From assembly GCF_014647115.1 (NCBI RefSeq), contig NZ_BMOO01000003.1, positions 186,001 to 250,000 of the forward strand: a DNA stretch of 64,000 nucleotides. The letters run 5' to 3'. The DNA comes from Halarchaeum rubridurum (GTDB taxonomy: Archaea; Halobacteriota; Halobacteria; Halobacteriales; Halobacteriaceae). The position numbers were made by a program, and so were the translations under genes. Below are positions 1-6,538 of the stretch, piece after piece. The first letter of the stretch is position 1, and each line of letters starts with the position of its first letter. The notes beneath the pieces are model-generated. The model worked only from the letters and a program-made list of their open reading frames with translations. It was not told where the DNA came from and searched no databases.

Positions 1-438
1 CTCGAAGGACGCCAGCGCCTCGGGTGCGGGGAGGTCGACGCTCTCGGGGAGGTCGGCGTCGAAGCGCTCGAAGTACGCGGGGGCGTACGCCATCGTGGAG
101 AGGAGGCCCTCGTGGCTCCACGCGTACGCCTCCTCGAGCGTCGCGAGCGCGCGCTCGACCTGCTCGCGCTCGGCCGCGCGCGGCGTGCCCTCGCCCTCGT
201 AGTCGAGGAGGAGGAGGAGGCGGTGCGTGGGTTCGACGACGTTCCCGTGGTCGTCGCGCGCGAGCGCGTCGTTCCACGCGTGCTGGCGCTCCGGGCGCGC
301 GTCCGGCGACCCCGTCGGGACGTCGGCGTCGCCCCCGCCCCGGTCCAGACACGCCGCGAGCGCGCTCGCCCCGCCGATTGCCAGTGCCGACTTCACGAAC
401 GCGCGCCGCTCGATTCCGCGGTCCGGTCCGTCACTCAT
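1..438 (-). CDS. Tat-exported lipoprotein, DUF7405-like (C-terminus cut off by window edge)
   Basis: Only the first 146 codons are present; the gene runs off the left edge. The N-terminus has a twin-arginine motif (ERRAFVKSAL) and a lipobox-like end (ALAAC), so the protein is probably exported folded by Tat and lipid-anchored outside the membrane. The mature part (RQHAWNDAL, RLLLLLDYEG, STMAYAPAYFERF) resembles a conserved haloarchaeal family I remember as DUF7405, some members of which are annotated as Dyp-peroxidase-like. That name is from memory. No catalytic residues can be assigned in the visible part. The start is the ATG immediately before the SDGPDRG segment. Confidence 0.7.
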   Translation of the reverse strand, partial: MSDGPDRGIERRAFVKSALAIGGASALAACLDRGGGDADVPTGSPDARPERQHAWNDALARDDHGNVVEPTHRLLLLLDYEGEGTPRAAEREQVERALATLEEAYAWSHEGLLSTMAYAPAYFERFDADLPESVDLPAPEALASFE

Positions 439-532
439 GCACGCCGGTTGGGGACGCGGACGCATATGCGCTACTGGTCGGCAGTCGGTGGTGACTCGGG
501 CGGGCCCCGACAGCGCACGCGTCGCCGTCGCC

Positions 533-796
533 CTACGCGCCGTCGTCGTCGTCGTTTTCGTCGGCCGCGTGCACGTACCACCGCGTGCCGTTCGAGTACC
601 CCCAGCGCTCGGCGACGACGCCGGTCCGCTCGCCGTCGAATCGCCCGAGGAACTGCCCGATCTGGCTCGCTGAGAGCGGGAGGTCGGCGGCGAGGTCCTT
701 GCTCTTGCAGTAGAACGGGCCGGCGTCGAGGCGCTCGCCGAGGTGGCGTTCGAGGCGCGCGACCGCCTGGTTCCGCCGTACGTCGATGGACGACAT
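533..796 (-). CDS. Small DUF7123-like protein, possible wHTH
   Basis: An 87-residue protein with the pattern CKSKDLAADLPLSASQIGQFL followed by AERWGYSNGTRWYV. This matches a common haloarchaeal family (KSK..IA.E..LS...G..L, then WGYS..T.W.V) that I remember as DUF7123. The layout looks like a short winged-helix domain, so DNA binding is possible but inferred. The C-terminus is an Asp-rich tail. A longer frame exists, but the ATG at 796 is preferred because a TATA-like GTACTTATCC lies about 28 nt upstream, as expected for a leaderless message. Confidence 0.7.
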   Translation of the reverse strand: MSSIDVRRNQAVARLERHLGERLDAGPFYCKSKDLAADLPLSASQIGQFLGRFDGERTGVVAERWGYSNGTRWYVHAADENDDDDGA

Positions 797-820
797 CACG
801 GTCGGTGGTTCGGGGCCGTC

Positions 821-830
821 GGATAAGTAC
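821..830 (-). promoter_or_regulatory. TATA-like box for the DUF7123-like gene
   Basis: GTACTTATCC on the minus strand is centred about 28 nt before the ATG at 796. That places transcription initiation at the start codon. Confidence 0.5.
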
Positions 831-857
831 GATTGCCGAGATCGGTCCCGATTGGGA

Positions 858-872
858 CCCAAATTCGGCCCG
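858..872 (-). repeat. 15-bp 3'-flank repeat, copy 1
   Basis: The plus-strand sequence cccaaattcggcccg lies 6 nt beyond the stop codon of the membrane-protein gene at 879-1289. An identical 15-mer sits 4 nt beyond the stop of its paralogue at 4512-4928. A hairpin-capable ggtccc-gatt-gggacc at 844-859 overlaps copy 1. The role is unknown; a shared 3'-end or processing signal, or simply a trace of gene duplication, are the options. Confidence 0.6.
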
Positions 873-878
873 ACTCGA

Positions 879-1289
879 CTACGTGTTGCTCTGGTAGTAG
901 AGGACGAGGGCGGCGACGCAGGCGAAGACCTCCGGCAGGAAGGTGAACGGGCCGATGGGGTGGACGGGCCCGAAACCGAGGAGGAGCGGGACGAGCGGGT
1001 TCGTCGTCGCGGCGTAGAGGAGTAGCGCGGCCGTGAACAGCACGAGGCCGCGGCTGAACCCCGTCGGGACCGCCCGGTAGAGTCGGACGTACGCGACGAA
1101 CAGCGCCGCGAGGAGGACGACGGCGAGCGTGGCGAAGAACACCTTCAGGCGCACGAGGACGCCGAATACCCCCGGCGGGTAGAACGGCACGCCGAGTCGC
1201 GGGAGCGCGAGGACGACGCCGGCGGCGAGCGCGAGCGCGACGGCGAGGAGCGCCGCGGTGCGACGCAGGGCGTCCCCGTGCACGCTCAC
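879..1289 (-). CDS. Small four-TM membrane protein, last gene of ABC/exported-protein operon
   Basis: 136 residues, nearly all hydrophobic, with about four membrane segments. The GTG start at 1289 overlaps the stop of the upstream permease (GTGA), so translation is probably coupled; a longer open frame upstream is only the shadow of the permease. It is clearly paralogous to the protein at 4512-4928: LLAALFVAYVRLYR versus LLAALVVAYVGIYR, GPFTFLP in both, and ends YYQSNT versus FYQSQT. No catalytic motif is visible. Its position suggests an accessory membrane component of the exported-protein/ABC system, which is an inference. Confidence 0.75.
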   Translation of the reverse strand: MSVHGDALRRTAALLAVALALAAGVVLALPRLGVPFYPPGVFGVLVRLKVFFATLAVVLLAALFVAYVRLYRAVPTGFSRGLVLFTAALLLYAATTNPLVPLLLGFGPVHPIGPFTFLPEVFACVAALVLYYQSNT

Positions 1290-2443
1290 CCTCGGAGGGC
1301 CTCCACGGGCGAGTCGTTCGCGGCCTTCCACGCCGGGTAGAGCCCGCTCAGCACGCTGGCGAAGACGGCGAACGCGAAGCCGTAGAGGAGGTAGCGCGCG
1401 CTCGCCCACTGGAGGACGCCGGCCGGGTCGCCGGCGACCACCTGGAACATCACCGCGCCGACGGCGAGCGAGCAGGTCGCGCCGACGAGGCCGCCGAGCG
1501 TCCCGAGGAACGTCGCCTCGGTGAGAATCATCCGCAGGACCTCGCCGCGTCTGATACCGACGGCGCGCAGGACGCCGATCTCGCCGCGGCGTTCGACGGT
1601 GCTCATCAGCATCACGTTCAGGATGGCGACGCTCGCGACGACGAGCGAGATGCCGCCGATGCCGAGCAGCGCGAGCTGGAGGGTGTTGAGGAACGACCCG
1701 ATGTTCTCCTGGACGCTGGCGTAGCTGGAGACGCGCAGGACCTCCTCCTCGTCGCGGCCGTCGGTGTTGAAGTGCTCCTCCAGCGTGTCCGCGGTTTCGG
1801 TCGCGGCGTCGCCGGAGTCGGCGATGATGGTCACGCTATCGTAGTGGTCCTGGTCGGCGAGCCCGGAGATGGGGACGACGAGCTCGCCGCGACCGCCGCC
1901 CGGCCCGAAGCCGCTCCCGGAGTCGATGAACCCGCGGATACGATAGAGGTGCCCGTCGTACTCCACGGGGTCGCCGAGTTCGAGCCCGAGCTGTTGGGCG
2001 GTGCTGTTCGAGATGAGCGCGCCCGTCTGGAGGCGCTCCGGGGCAGTGCCCCTGCTGACGTCGTAGAGCGCGGCTGCGTCCGTCACGCCCGTCACGCTCA
2101 CGTACGCCTCCTGACCGCGCGAGGAGACCGTCGTCGAGTTCGTCTTCTGCGGTATCACCTCCGCGTCGGTGATGATGCTCCGTATCTCCTCGACCTGCTC
2201 TTCGGTCACGCCGTCGTAGTCGCTGTCCTGCCCGGCGGAGACCGACACCTGGTTCGTGAGGCTCCCGAGGTTCGACGTCGCCTGCTGTTGGAGGGCGACG
2301 CCGGCCATCCCGAGCGAGGAGATGGCGACGACGCCGATGACGATGCCGAGCGCGGCGAGCGCGGTGCGCATCCGGTTGCGTCCGAGGTTCCGCCACGCCA
2401 TCATCGCGCTCGGGAACCGCCAGAGCGCGTCCGCGACGCTCAC
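1286..2443 (-). CDS. MacB/FtsX-type ABC transporter permease
   Basis: 385 residues with the MacB layout: a first membrane helix near residues 25-45 (ALGIVIGVVAISSLG), a large extracytoplasmic domain, and three C-terminal helices of the FtsX domain. The conserved coupling segment VERRGEIGVLRAVG is present and the end is AANDSPVEALRG. Such permeases pair with LolD/MacB ATPases and usually act mechanically on extracytoplasmic substrates or export lipoproteins or peptides rather than importing solutes. The GTG start at 2443 overlaps the stop of the ATPase gene (GTGA). It is third of four genes in an operon with an exported CARDB-like protein, the ATPase and a small membrane protein. The substrate is unknown. 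Confidence 0.88.
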   Translation of the reverse strand: MSVADALWRFPSAMMAWRNLGRNRMRTALAALGIVIGVVAISSLGMAGVALQQQATSNLGSLTNQVSVSAGQDSDYDGVTEEQVEEIRSIITDAEVIPQKTNSTTVSSRGQEAYVSVTGVTDAAALYDVSRGTAPERLQTGALISNSTAQQLGLELGDPVEYDGHLYRIRGFIDSGSGFGPGGGRGELVVPISGLADQDHYDSVTIIADSGDAATETADTLEEHFNTDGRDEEEVLRVSSYASVQENIGSFLNTLQLALLGIGGISLVVASVAILNVMLMSTVERRGEIGVLRAVGIRRGEVLRMILTEATFLGTLGGLVGATCSLAVGAVMFQVVAGDPAGVLQWASARYLLYGFAFAVFASVLSGLYPAWKAANDSPVEALRG

Positions 2444-3105
2444 GACTGGATCACCCCGTCGACGATGCGGACGGTGCGGTCCGTGTAGTCGAGCATCTGC
2501 TCGTCGTGCGTCACGGCCACGACGGCGATGTTCTCCTCCTCTTTGAGCCGCGTGACCTCCTCCAGAATCGTCCGTCCCGTGTCCTGGTCGAGGTTCCCGG
2601 TCGGCTCGTCCGCGAGGAGGATGTCGGGTTCGTTGATGAGCGAGCGCGCGATGGCGACGCGCTGTTGTTGGCCCCCCGAGAGCTCGTCCGGGGTGTGATC
2701 GAGGCGGTCGCCGAGACCGACGCGCTTCAGGAGGTCGATCGCCCGGTCGCGTCTGTCCACCGAGGTGTCCCAGACGGACGGGAGCTCGACGTTCTCGACC
2801 GCGCTCAGCATCGGGAGGAGGTGAAAGTCCTGGAAGACGAACCCGAGGTTCGTCCGGCGCTCCTCCGTCAGCTCGTCCTCCGTGAAGTCCGTGACGTCGT
2901 GGTCGTCGAGGCGGACCGACCCGGACGTCGGCGTGTCGAGCAAGCCGATCATGTTGAGCATCGTGCTCTTCCCGGAGCCCGAGGGGCCGATTATCGTCAC
3001 CATCTCGCCCCGGTCGGCGTGGAAGTCGACGCCCTTCAGCGCCGTGACGGTCTGCGCGCCGCTCTCGTAGCGCTTCACGACGTCGTCGAGCTCGATGACG
3101 CTCAT
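2440..3105 (-). CDS. ABC transporter ATP-binding protein, MacB/LolD family
   Basis: 221 residues and a complete ABC ATPase: Walker A GPSGSGKST near residue 40, Q-loop VFQDFHLLP, signature LSGGQQQR, Walker B ILLADEPTGNLD and H-loop VTHDE. The length and the EPTGNLD motif place it in the LolD/MacB/FtsE branch, which energises FtsX-type permeases. Its ATG overlaps the stop of the upstream exported-protein gene (ATGA), and its own stop overlaps the permease start. It presumably forms a cytoplasmic homodimer under the permease at 1286-2443. Confidence 0.93.
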   Translation of the reverse strand: MSVIELDDVVKRYESGAQTVTALKGVDFHADRGEMVTIIGPSGSGKSTMLNMIGLLDTPTSGSVRLDDHDVTDFTEDELTEERRTNLGFVFQDFHLLPMLSAVENVELPSVWDTSVDRRDRAIDLLKRVGLGDRLDHTPDELSGGQQQRVAIARSLINEPDILLADEPTGNLDQDTGRTILEEVTRLKEEENIAVVAVTHDEQMLDYTDRTVRIVDGVIQS

Positions 3106-4334
3106 GGGTTGCGCCAGCGGTAGATCGCACCGGCGACGACGAGGAGGGCGAGGACGCCGCCGCCGATGAGGAGGAACGGCGGGCCGCCGCTCGACCCGCC
3201 CGGCGGGCCGCCCTGCCCATCGGCGTTCTGTCCGCCGCCGTTCGAGCTCGACCCCGCGCTCACGGCGTTCGTCCCGCTCACGTCCACGTTCACGACCGTC
3301 GTGTGGCGCTCGCCGTCCGCGGCGTAGGCGAGGCGGACCGGGACGCTGTCGACGTCGCCGTCGACGTCTGCGGACACTTCGAAGGTGGCGAACTCGCTCG
3401 TCTCGACCTCGCCGACGTAGTAGGAGTTCGTCTCCGCGACCGCTTCGGTGTCGACGACGCTGACGACGACGGACTCCGCGTCCGCGCTCCCGAGGTTCGA
3501 GGCGTCGCCGCTGATGGTGTAACTCCCGGCTCCGCCGGTGACGTCGAGGCCCGTAACCGCCATGTTCCCGGCGTCCTGGGGCGTGTAGCGCAGCGTCGTC
3601 TCCGTCGTGGTGCGCTCCTCGGTCGTGGCGACCGTGTAGTGCGCGCGGAGCGTCACGTTGCCCGGCGGGACGTCCGCCCCGTCGAACGTCACCGACCGCT
3701 CGTTCTGCCCCGCCACGTCCGCGACGGACGCCCGCGCGACGGTCGCGCCGTCGACGACCGCGTCGATGCGCACGTCCTCGAGGTCGACCGTGCCGTGCTC
3801 GGCGAGCGTGGCTTCGAGGACGGACGAGCCGTTCGCGATGGTCGCGCTCGCGTCGAGGTCCGCGTCCACCGTCGCCCCGTCGACGTCCACGTAGATCGGC
3901 TTCTCGACGACGAAGACGCTCCCGTTCGACGCGATTCCGCGGAGCGTGACGGTGAGGCGTTTCTCGCCGGACGACTCGAACGCCGTCGAGAACGGCACGG
4001 TGACGGCCGTCCCGGGCCCGAGCGTTCCGACGTCGTCCGCGGTGACGAACGTCGAGGGACCCCGCACGCTCACTTCGGTGATCTCCGCGCTCTCCGTGCT
4101 CGCCGCGGCGCTCTCGAACGTCGCCGTGATCGTCGTCCGCTCGCCGACGACCGGGTCGTCCGGTTCGACGGTGACGTTTCCGACGGTGACGTACGCGCCC
4201 ATCGACGCGGCCGCCACGGTGTCGCCGCCGCCACCACTACTGCCGACTGCCGCGGACGCCGCCGGCGCGAACGCACCGAGTGCACTGACGACGACGAGCG
4301 CCGCGAGCGCGAGAGAGGCGACACGCCCCCTCAT
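3102..4334 (-). CDS. Exported CARDB/S-layer-like protein with C-terminal membrane anchor
   Basis: 410 residues. A Sec-type signal peptide (about residues 1-27, ending ASAAV) precedes a Thr/Val/Asp-rich beta-type ectodomain with repeated segments such as VTVEPDDPVVGERTTITATF. This is typical of CARDB / COG1361 S-layer-related proteins. A Gly/Pro/Ser-rich stretch (GGPPGGSSGGPP) then leads into a single C-terminal helix (LLIGGGVLALLVVAG) and a short RWRNP tail. It is first in the operon, overlapping the MacB-type ATPase by ATGA. The ATG at 4334 is preferred over the GTG four codons upstream because it directly begins the signal peptide. It may be the extracytoplasmic partner of the ABC pair. Confidence 0.8.
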   Translation of the reverse strand: MRGRVASLALAALVVVSALGAFAPAASAAVGSSGGGGDTVAAASMGAYVTVGNVTVEPDDPVVGERTTITATFESAAASTESAEITEVSVRGPSTFVTADDVGTLGPGTAVTVPFSTAFESSGEKRLTVTLRGIASNGSVFVVEKPIYVDVDGATVDADLDASATIANGSSVLEATLAEHGTVDLEDVRIDAVVDGATVARASVADVAGQNERSVTFDGADVPPGNVTLRAHYTVATTEERTTTETTLRYTPQDAGNMAVTGLDVTGGAGSYTISGDASNLGSADAESVVVSVVDTEAVAETNSYYVGEVETSEFATFEVSADVDGDVDSVPVRLAYAADGERHTTVVNVDVSGTNAVSAGSSSNGGGQNADGQGGPPGGSSGGPPFLLIGGGVLALLVVAGAIYRWRNP

Positions 4335-4492
4335 ACGCGCCACCACCGGCGCGCGTCGCGGCGCGCCCGTCGCGTCGGTCGAGTCGGCGGTTCCGGTCGG
4401 TCGATATCGGACTGCGTGCTCACGTCCGGGATGAGTGACGCGAGGGGTTTAGCGCTTTACCGAGATGGGGCCGGAGTCGCTCACAGAAGAGG

Positions 4493-4507
4493 CCCAAATT
4501 CGGCCCG
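4493..4507 (-). repeat. 15-bp 3'-flank repeat, copy 2
   Basis: Identical 15-mer (plus strand cccaaattcggcccg) to that at 858-872, placed 4 nt beyond the stop of the paralogous membrane-protein gene at 4512-4928. Confidence 0.6.
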
Positions 4508-4511
4508 CTTC

Positions 4512-4928
4512 TCAGGTCTGGCTCTGGTAGAAGAGCACGACGACCGCGACCCCGACGAAGAAGTTCGGGAGGAACGTGAAGGGTCCGAGGCCGGTTATCG
4601 GCGGGAAGCCGAAGGCCATCGGGGCCAGCGGGTTCGACGAGAGCGCGTAGAGGAAGAGCGCGACGCTCGTCAACAGGAGGCTGAGTGTGTACTTGTTCGG
4701 GAGGTCCCGATAGATTCCGACGTAAGCGACGACGAGCGCCGCGAGGAGCACGAGGTTGAACGTCGAGACCGCGAACTGGACGCGGACGAACGTCTCCAGG
4801 AACGCGTGGTGGTCGATTGGCGGGGGCATCGGGACGACGGGGAGTGCGACCCCGGCGACGAGCCCGCAGAGCGCGGCGACGGCCGCGACGGCCGCGGTCT
4901 TCGTCAGCGGCGTGAGGTCACGCGTCAT
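4512..4928 (-). CDS. Small four-TM membrane protein, paired with wHTH gene
   Basis: 138 residues with four predicted helices and short charged loops (VGIYRDLPNKYTLSL, GLGPFTFLPNFF), ending FYQSQT. It is paralogous to the protein at 879-1289. The gene overlaps the 3' end of the winged-helix gene at 4918-5217 by 11 nt, so the two are co-transcribed and probably translationally coupled. No enzymatic motif is visible. A role as membrane partner or sensor of the adjacent DNA-binding protein is an inference from coupling alone. Confidence 0.75.
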   Translation of the reverse strand: MTRDLTPLTKTAAVAAVAALCGLVAGVALPVVPMPPPIDHHAFLETFVRVQFAVSTFNLVLLAALVVAYVGIYRDLPNKYTLSLLLTSVALFLYALSSNPLAPMAFGFPPITGLGPFTFLPNFFVGVAVVVLFYQSQT

Positions 4929-5217
4929 CGGTCTCTCCCTCGATGTCTGCTTGGTCGGCGATCTCCTCGAGGATGTCGAGGTTCTCGCGCATGCGGTCGG
5001 TCAGGAAGTACATCTTGCCGTAGTTGTCTCCGCGCGTCGTGACGACGTCGTTCTCCTCCAGCACTTCGAGGTGGTGTTGGACGGTCTTGTAGTTCAACGC
5101 GAGCTCGTTCGACAGCTGATTGGTGTTCATCGGACGCGTCTGGAGCGTTCGGACGATGCGCAGGCGGTTCTTTCCGCCGCGGGAACCGCCGATAAGCCAC
5201 CAGAGCAGCTGTCGCAT
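4918..5217 (-). CDS. ArsR-type winged-helix regulator
   Basis: 99 residues. The N-terminal WWLIGGSRGGKNRLRIVRTL leads into a winged helix (NQLSNELALNYKTVQHHLEVL) with wing GDNYGKMYFLT. The architecture and the YKTVQHHL recognition helix are those of haloarchaeal ArsR/winged-helix regulators. The hydrophobic LLWWLIGG N-terminus is characteristic of the family and may contact the membrane or a partner. The ATG at 5217 is chosen over a GTG five codons upstream. Its stop lies inside the start region of the downstream membrane-protein gene. Confidence 0.82.
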   Translation of the reverse strand: MRQLLWWLIGGSRGGKNRLRIVRTLQTRPMNTNQLSNELALNYKTVQHHLEVLEENDVVTTRGDNYGKMYFLTDRMRENLDILEEIADQADIEGETDDA

Positions 5218-5269
5218 CGCTCGAACGTGCACGGCGAGGGGAGGAAACAGTTACGTCTCGACGGCGGCG

Positions 5270-5788
5270 TCAGTCGTCGTCCGCGGCGAGTACCGCGCCG
5301 TCGGCGAGCGCGTGCTGGAGCACCCGCCCGATGGCGAGGTGTTGGGTCATCGCCTCGCGGACGCGTTCGCGCGCGGCCCGCTCGTCGGCGACCGTGTACT
5401 CCTTCGTGCGCACCATCTCGTGGACGTCGATTGCGCCCGACTCCTCCAGGCCGTGGAGGCGGGGGTAGACCGTCCCCGGGCTCAACTCGGCGTCGAACGT
5501 CCCTTCGAGGTCGTCCATCAGCTGCTTGCCGTGCGTGCCGTCGCTCCGGAGCGCGATGAGCGCGAGGAGCAGTTCGTCGAGGCTGTGTTTGACCGTAGCC
5601 TCGTCGAACGCGAACTCCCCCTCGACGCCCTCGGTCGACCGGAGGGCGTCGAGGAGCCTGGCGGGCGAGACGTCCGTCGAGGGACCGGGGCTCCGCCCGC
5701 CCCCGAGTTCGCGGAGCAGCGTCTCGACGCTCGCGCTCGCCGACTCCGTCCCGCTCGACTCGCCGTATCGCTCCGTCGTCCGTTTCAT
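5270..5788 (-). CDS. PadR-family transcriptional regulator
   Basis: 172 residues. The N-terminal half is acidic and unassigned; the second half is a PadR winged helix (LLLALIALRSDGTHGKQLMDDL, LSPGTVYPRLHGLEESGAI, KEYTVADE). PadR proteins are usually repressors responding to small molecules or stress. Two in-frame ATGs exist at 5809 and 5788. The second is preferred because the TATA-like CTTAATCC at 5818-5811 is centred 27 nt upstream of it, fitting a leaderless message. It is divergent from the winged-helix gene at 5881, and both promoters carry the same octamer. Confidence 0.82.
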   Translation of the reverse strand: MKRTTERYGESSGTESASASVETLLRELGGGRSPGPSTDVSPARLLDALRSTEGVEGEFAFDEATVKHSLDELLLALIALRSDGTHGKQLMDDLEGTFDAELSPGTVYPRLHGLEESGAIDVHEMVRTKEYTVADERAARERVREAMTQHLAIGRVLQHALADGAVLAADDD

Positions 5789-5810
5789 ACTTTCGCGTTC
5801 TACCTTCATC

Positions 5811-5818
5811 GGATTAAG
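5811..5818 (-). promoter_or_regulatory. TATA-like box of padR-type gene, half of a divergent inverted octamer pair
   Basis: On the minus strand the box reads CTTAATCC, centred 27 nt before the ATG at 5788. The same octamer, inverted, is the TATA-like box of the divergent gene at 5881. Confidence 0.55.
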
Positions 5819-5849
5819 GGGGGGAGTGCGGTTTCAGCGTTTGAGAAAG

Positions 5850-5857
5850 CTTAATCC
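5850..5857 (+). promoter_or_regulatory. TATA-like box of wHTH gene at 5881, second half of inverted octamer pair
   Basis: CTTAATCC is centred about 28 nt before the GTG at 5881, implying a leaderless mRNA. It forms an 8-bp inverted repeat with 5811-5818, centre to centre 39 bp. Confidence 0.55.
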
Positions 5858-5880
5858 AACCCGGCGGTGACAGACGAACA

Positions 5881-6234
5881 GTGCACTCCGAGCGGGTCGA
5901 CGAGCTCCTCGACGCTCTCGGCGACGCGCGTTCGCGCGCGATCCTCGCCGCGCTCAACGAGGAGCCACGCTCGGCGAAAGAGCTGTCGAACGCCCTCGAC
6001 GTCTCGCTCCCGACGGTCTACCGCCGCCTCGACACGCTGGAGGAGTCGGACCTCGTCACCGCCCAGACCACCGTCGCCGACGACGGGAACCACTACAAGG
6101 AGTACGCCTGCACGTTCGCGGAGCTCTCGATTCGGCTCGACGGCGACGAGTACGTCGTGGACGTCCAACGCGAGGAGGGGCTCGCGGATCGGTTCAACGA
6201 CCTCTGGACGGAGCTCGGCGGCGGAGAGGAGTAG
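5881..6234 (+). CDS. ArsR-type winged-helix regulator
   Basis: 117 residues: RVDELLDALGDARSRAILAAL, then the helix-turn-helix SAKELSNALDVSLPTVYRRL and a wing ending EYACTFAELSIRL. The C-terminal 35 residues are acidic. This is a classic haloarchaeal ArsR/HTH_20-type regulator. The GTG start is supported by the TATA-like box 28 nt upstream. The next gene, a three-TM protein, starts 4 nt after the stop, so the two form an operon. This regulator plus small-membrane-protein arrangement is also seen at 4512-5217. Confidence 0.83.
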   Translation: MHSERVDELLDALGDARSRAILAALNEEPRSAKELSNALDVSLPTVYRRLDTLEESDLVTAQTTVADDGNHYKEYACTFAELSIRLDGDEYVVDVQREEGLADRFNDLWTELGGGEE

Positions 6235-6238
6235 GTTT

Positions 6239-6535
6239 ATGCGCGCGCTGACACACCCTCACGTCGTGACCTCGCTCGCGTCGTACGTCCTCGTCGCCGT
6301 CCGGCTGGCGACGTTCGCGCTCACGCTCGGGTTGACGCTCATCAGCTTCCGGGCGTATCGGCGTGCGGGGACGCGTCGCCTGGAGTACGCCTTCGTCGGC
6401 TTCGCGTTCGTGAGCATCGGCGTCGGGCTCACGGCGCTCGCCGACCAACTCCCGGTCGGTCCCGTCTTCCACATCGGCGCGACGCTCCCGTTCCTCGTCG
6501 GGTTCGCCACGCTCTACGTCTCGCTCTACCGCTGA
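6239..6535 (+). CDS. Small membrane protein, DUF7521-like
   Basis: 98 residues with three helices: VLVAVRLATFALTLGLTLI, YAFVGFAFVSIGVGLTAL and LPFLVGFATLYVSLY, with a basic loop RAYRRAGTRR. It matches my memory of the haloarchaeal DUF7521 family, which recurs next to ArsR-like genes. The start 4 nt after the regulator's stop shows co-expression. The function is unknown; the coupling suggests that it modulates or senses for the regulator. Confidence 0.75.
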   Translation: MRALTHPHVVTSLASYVLVAVRLATFALTLGLTLISFRAYRRAGTRRLEYAFVGFAFVSIGVGLTALADQLPVGPVFHIGATLPFLVGFATLYVSLYR

Positions 6536-6538
6536 GCG

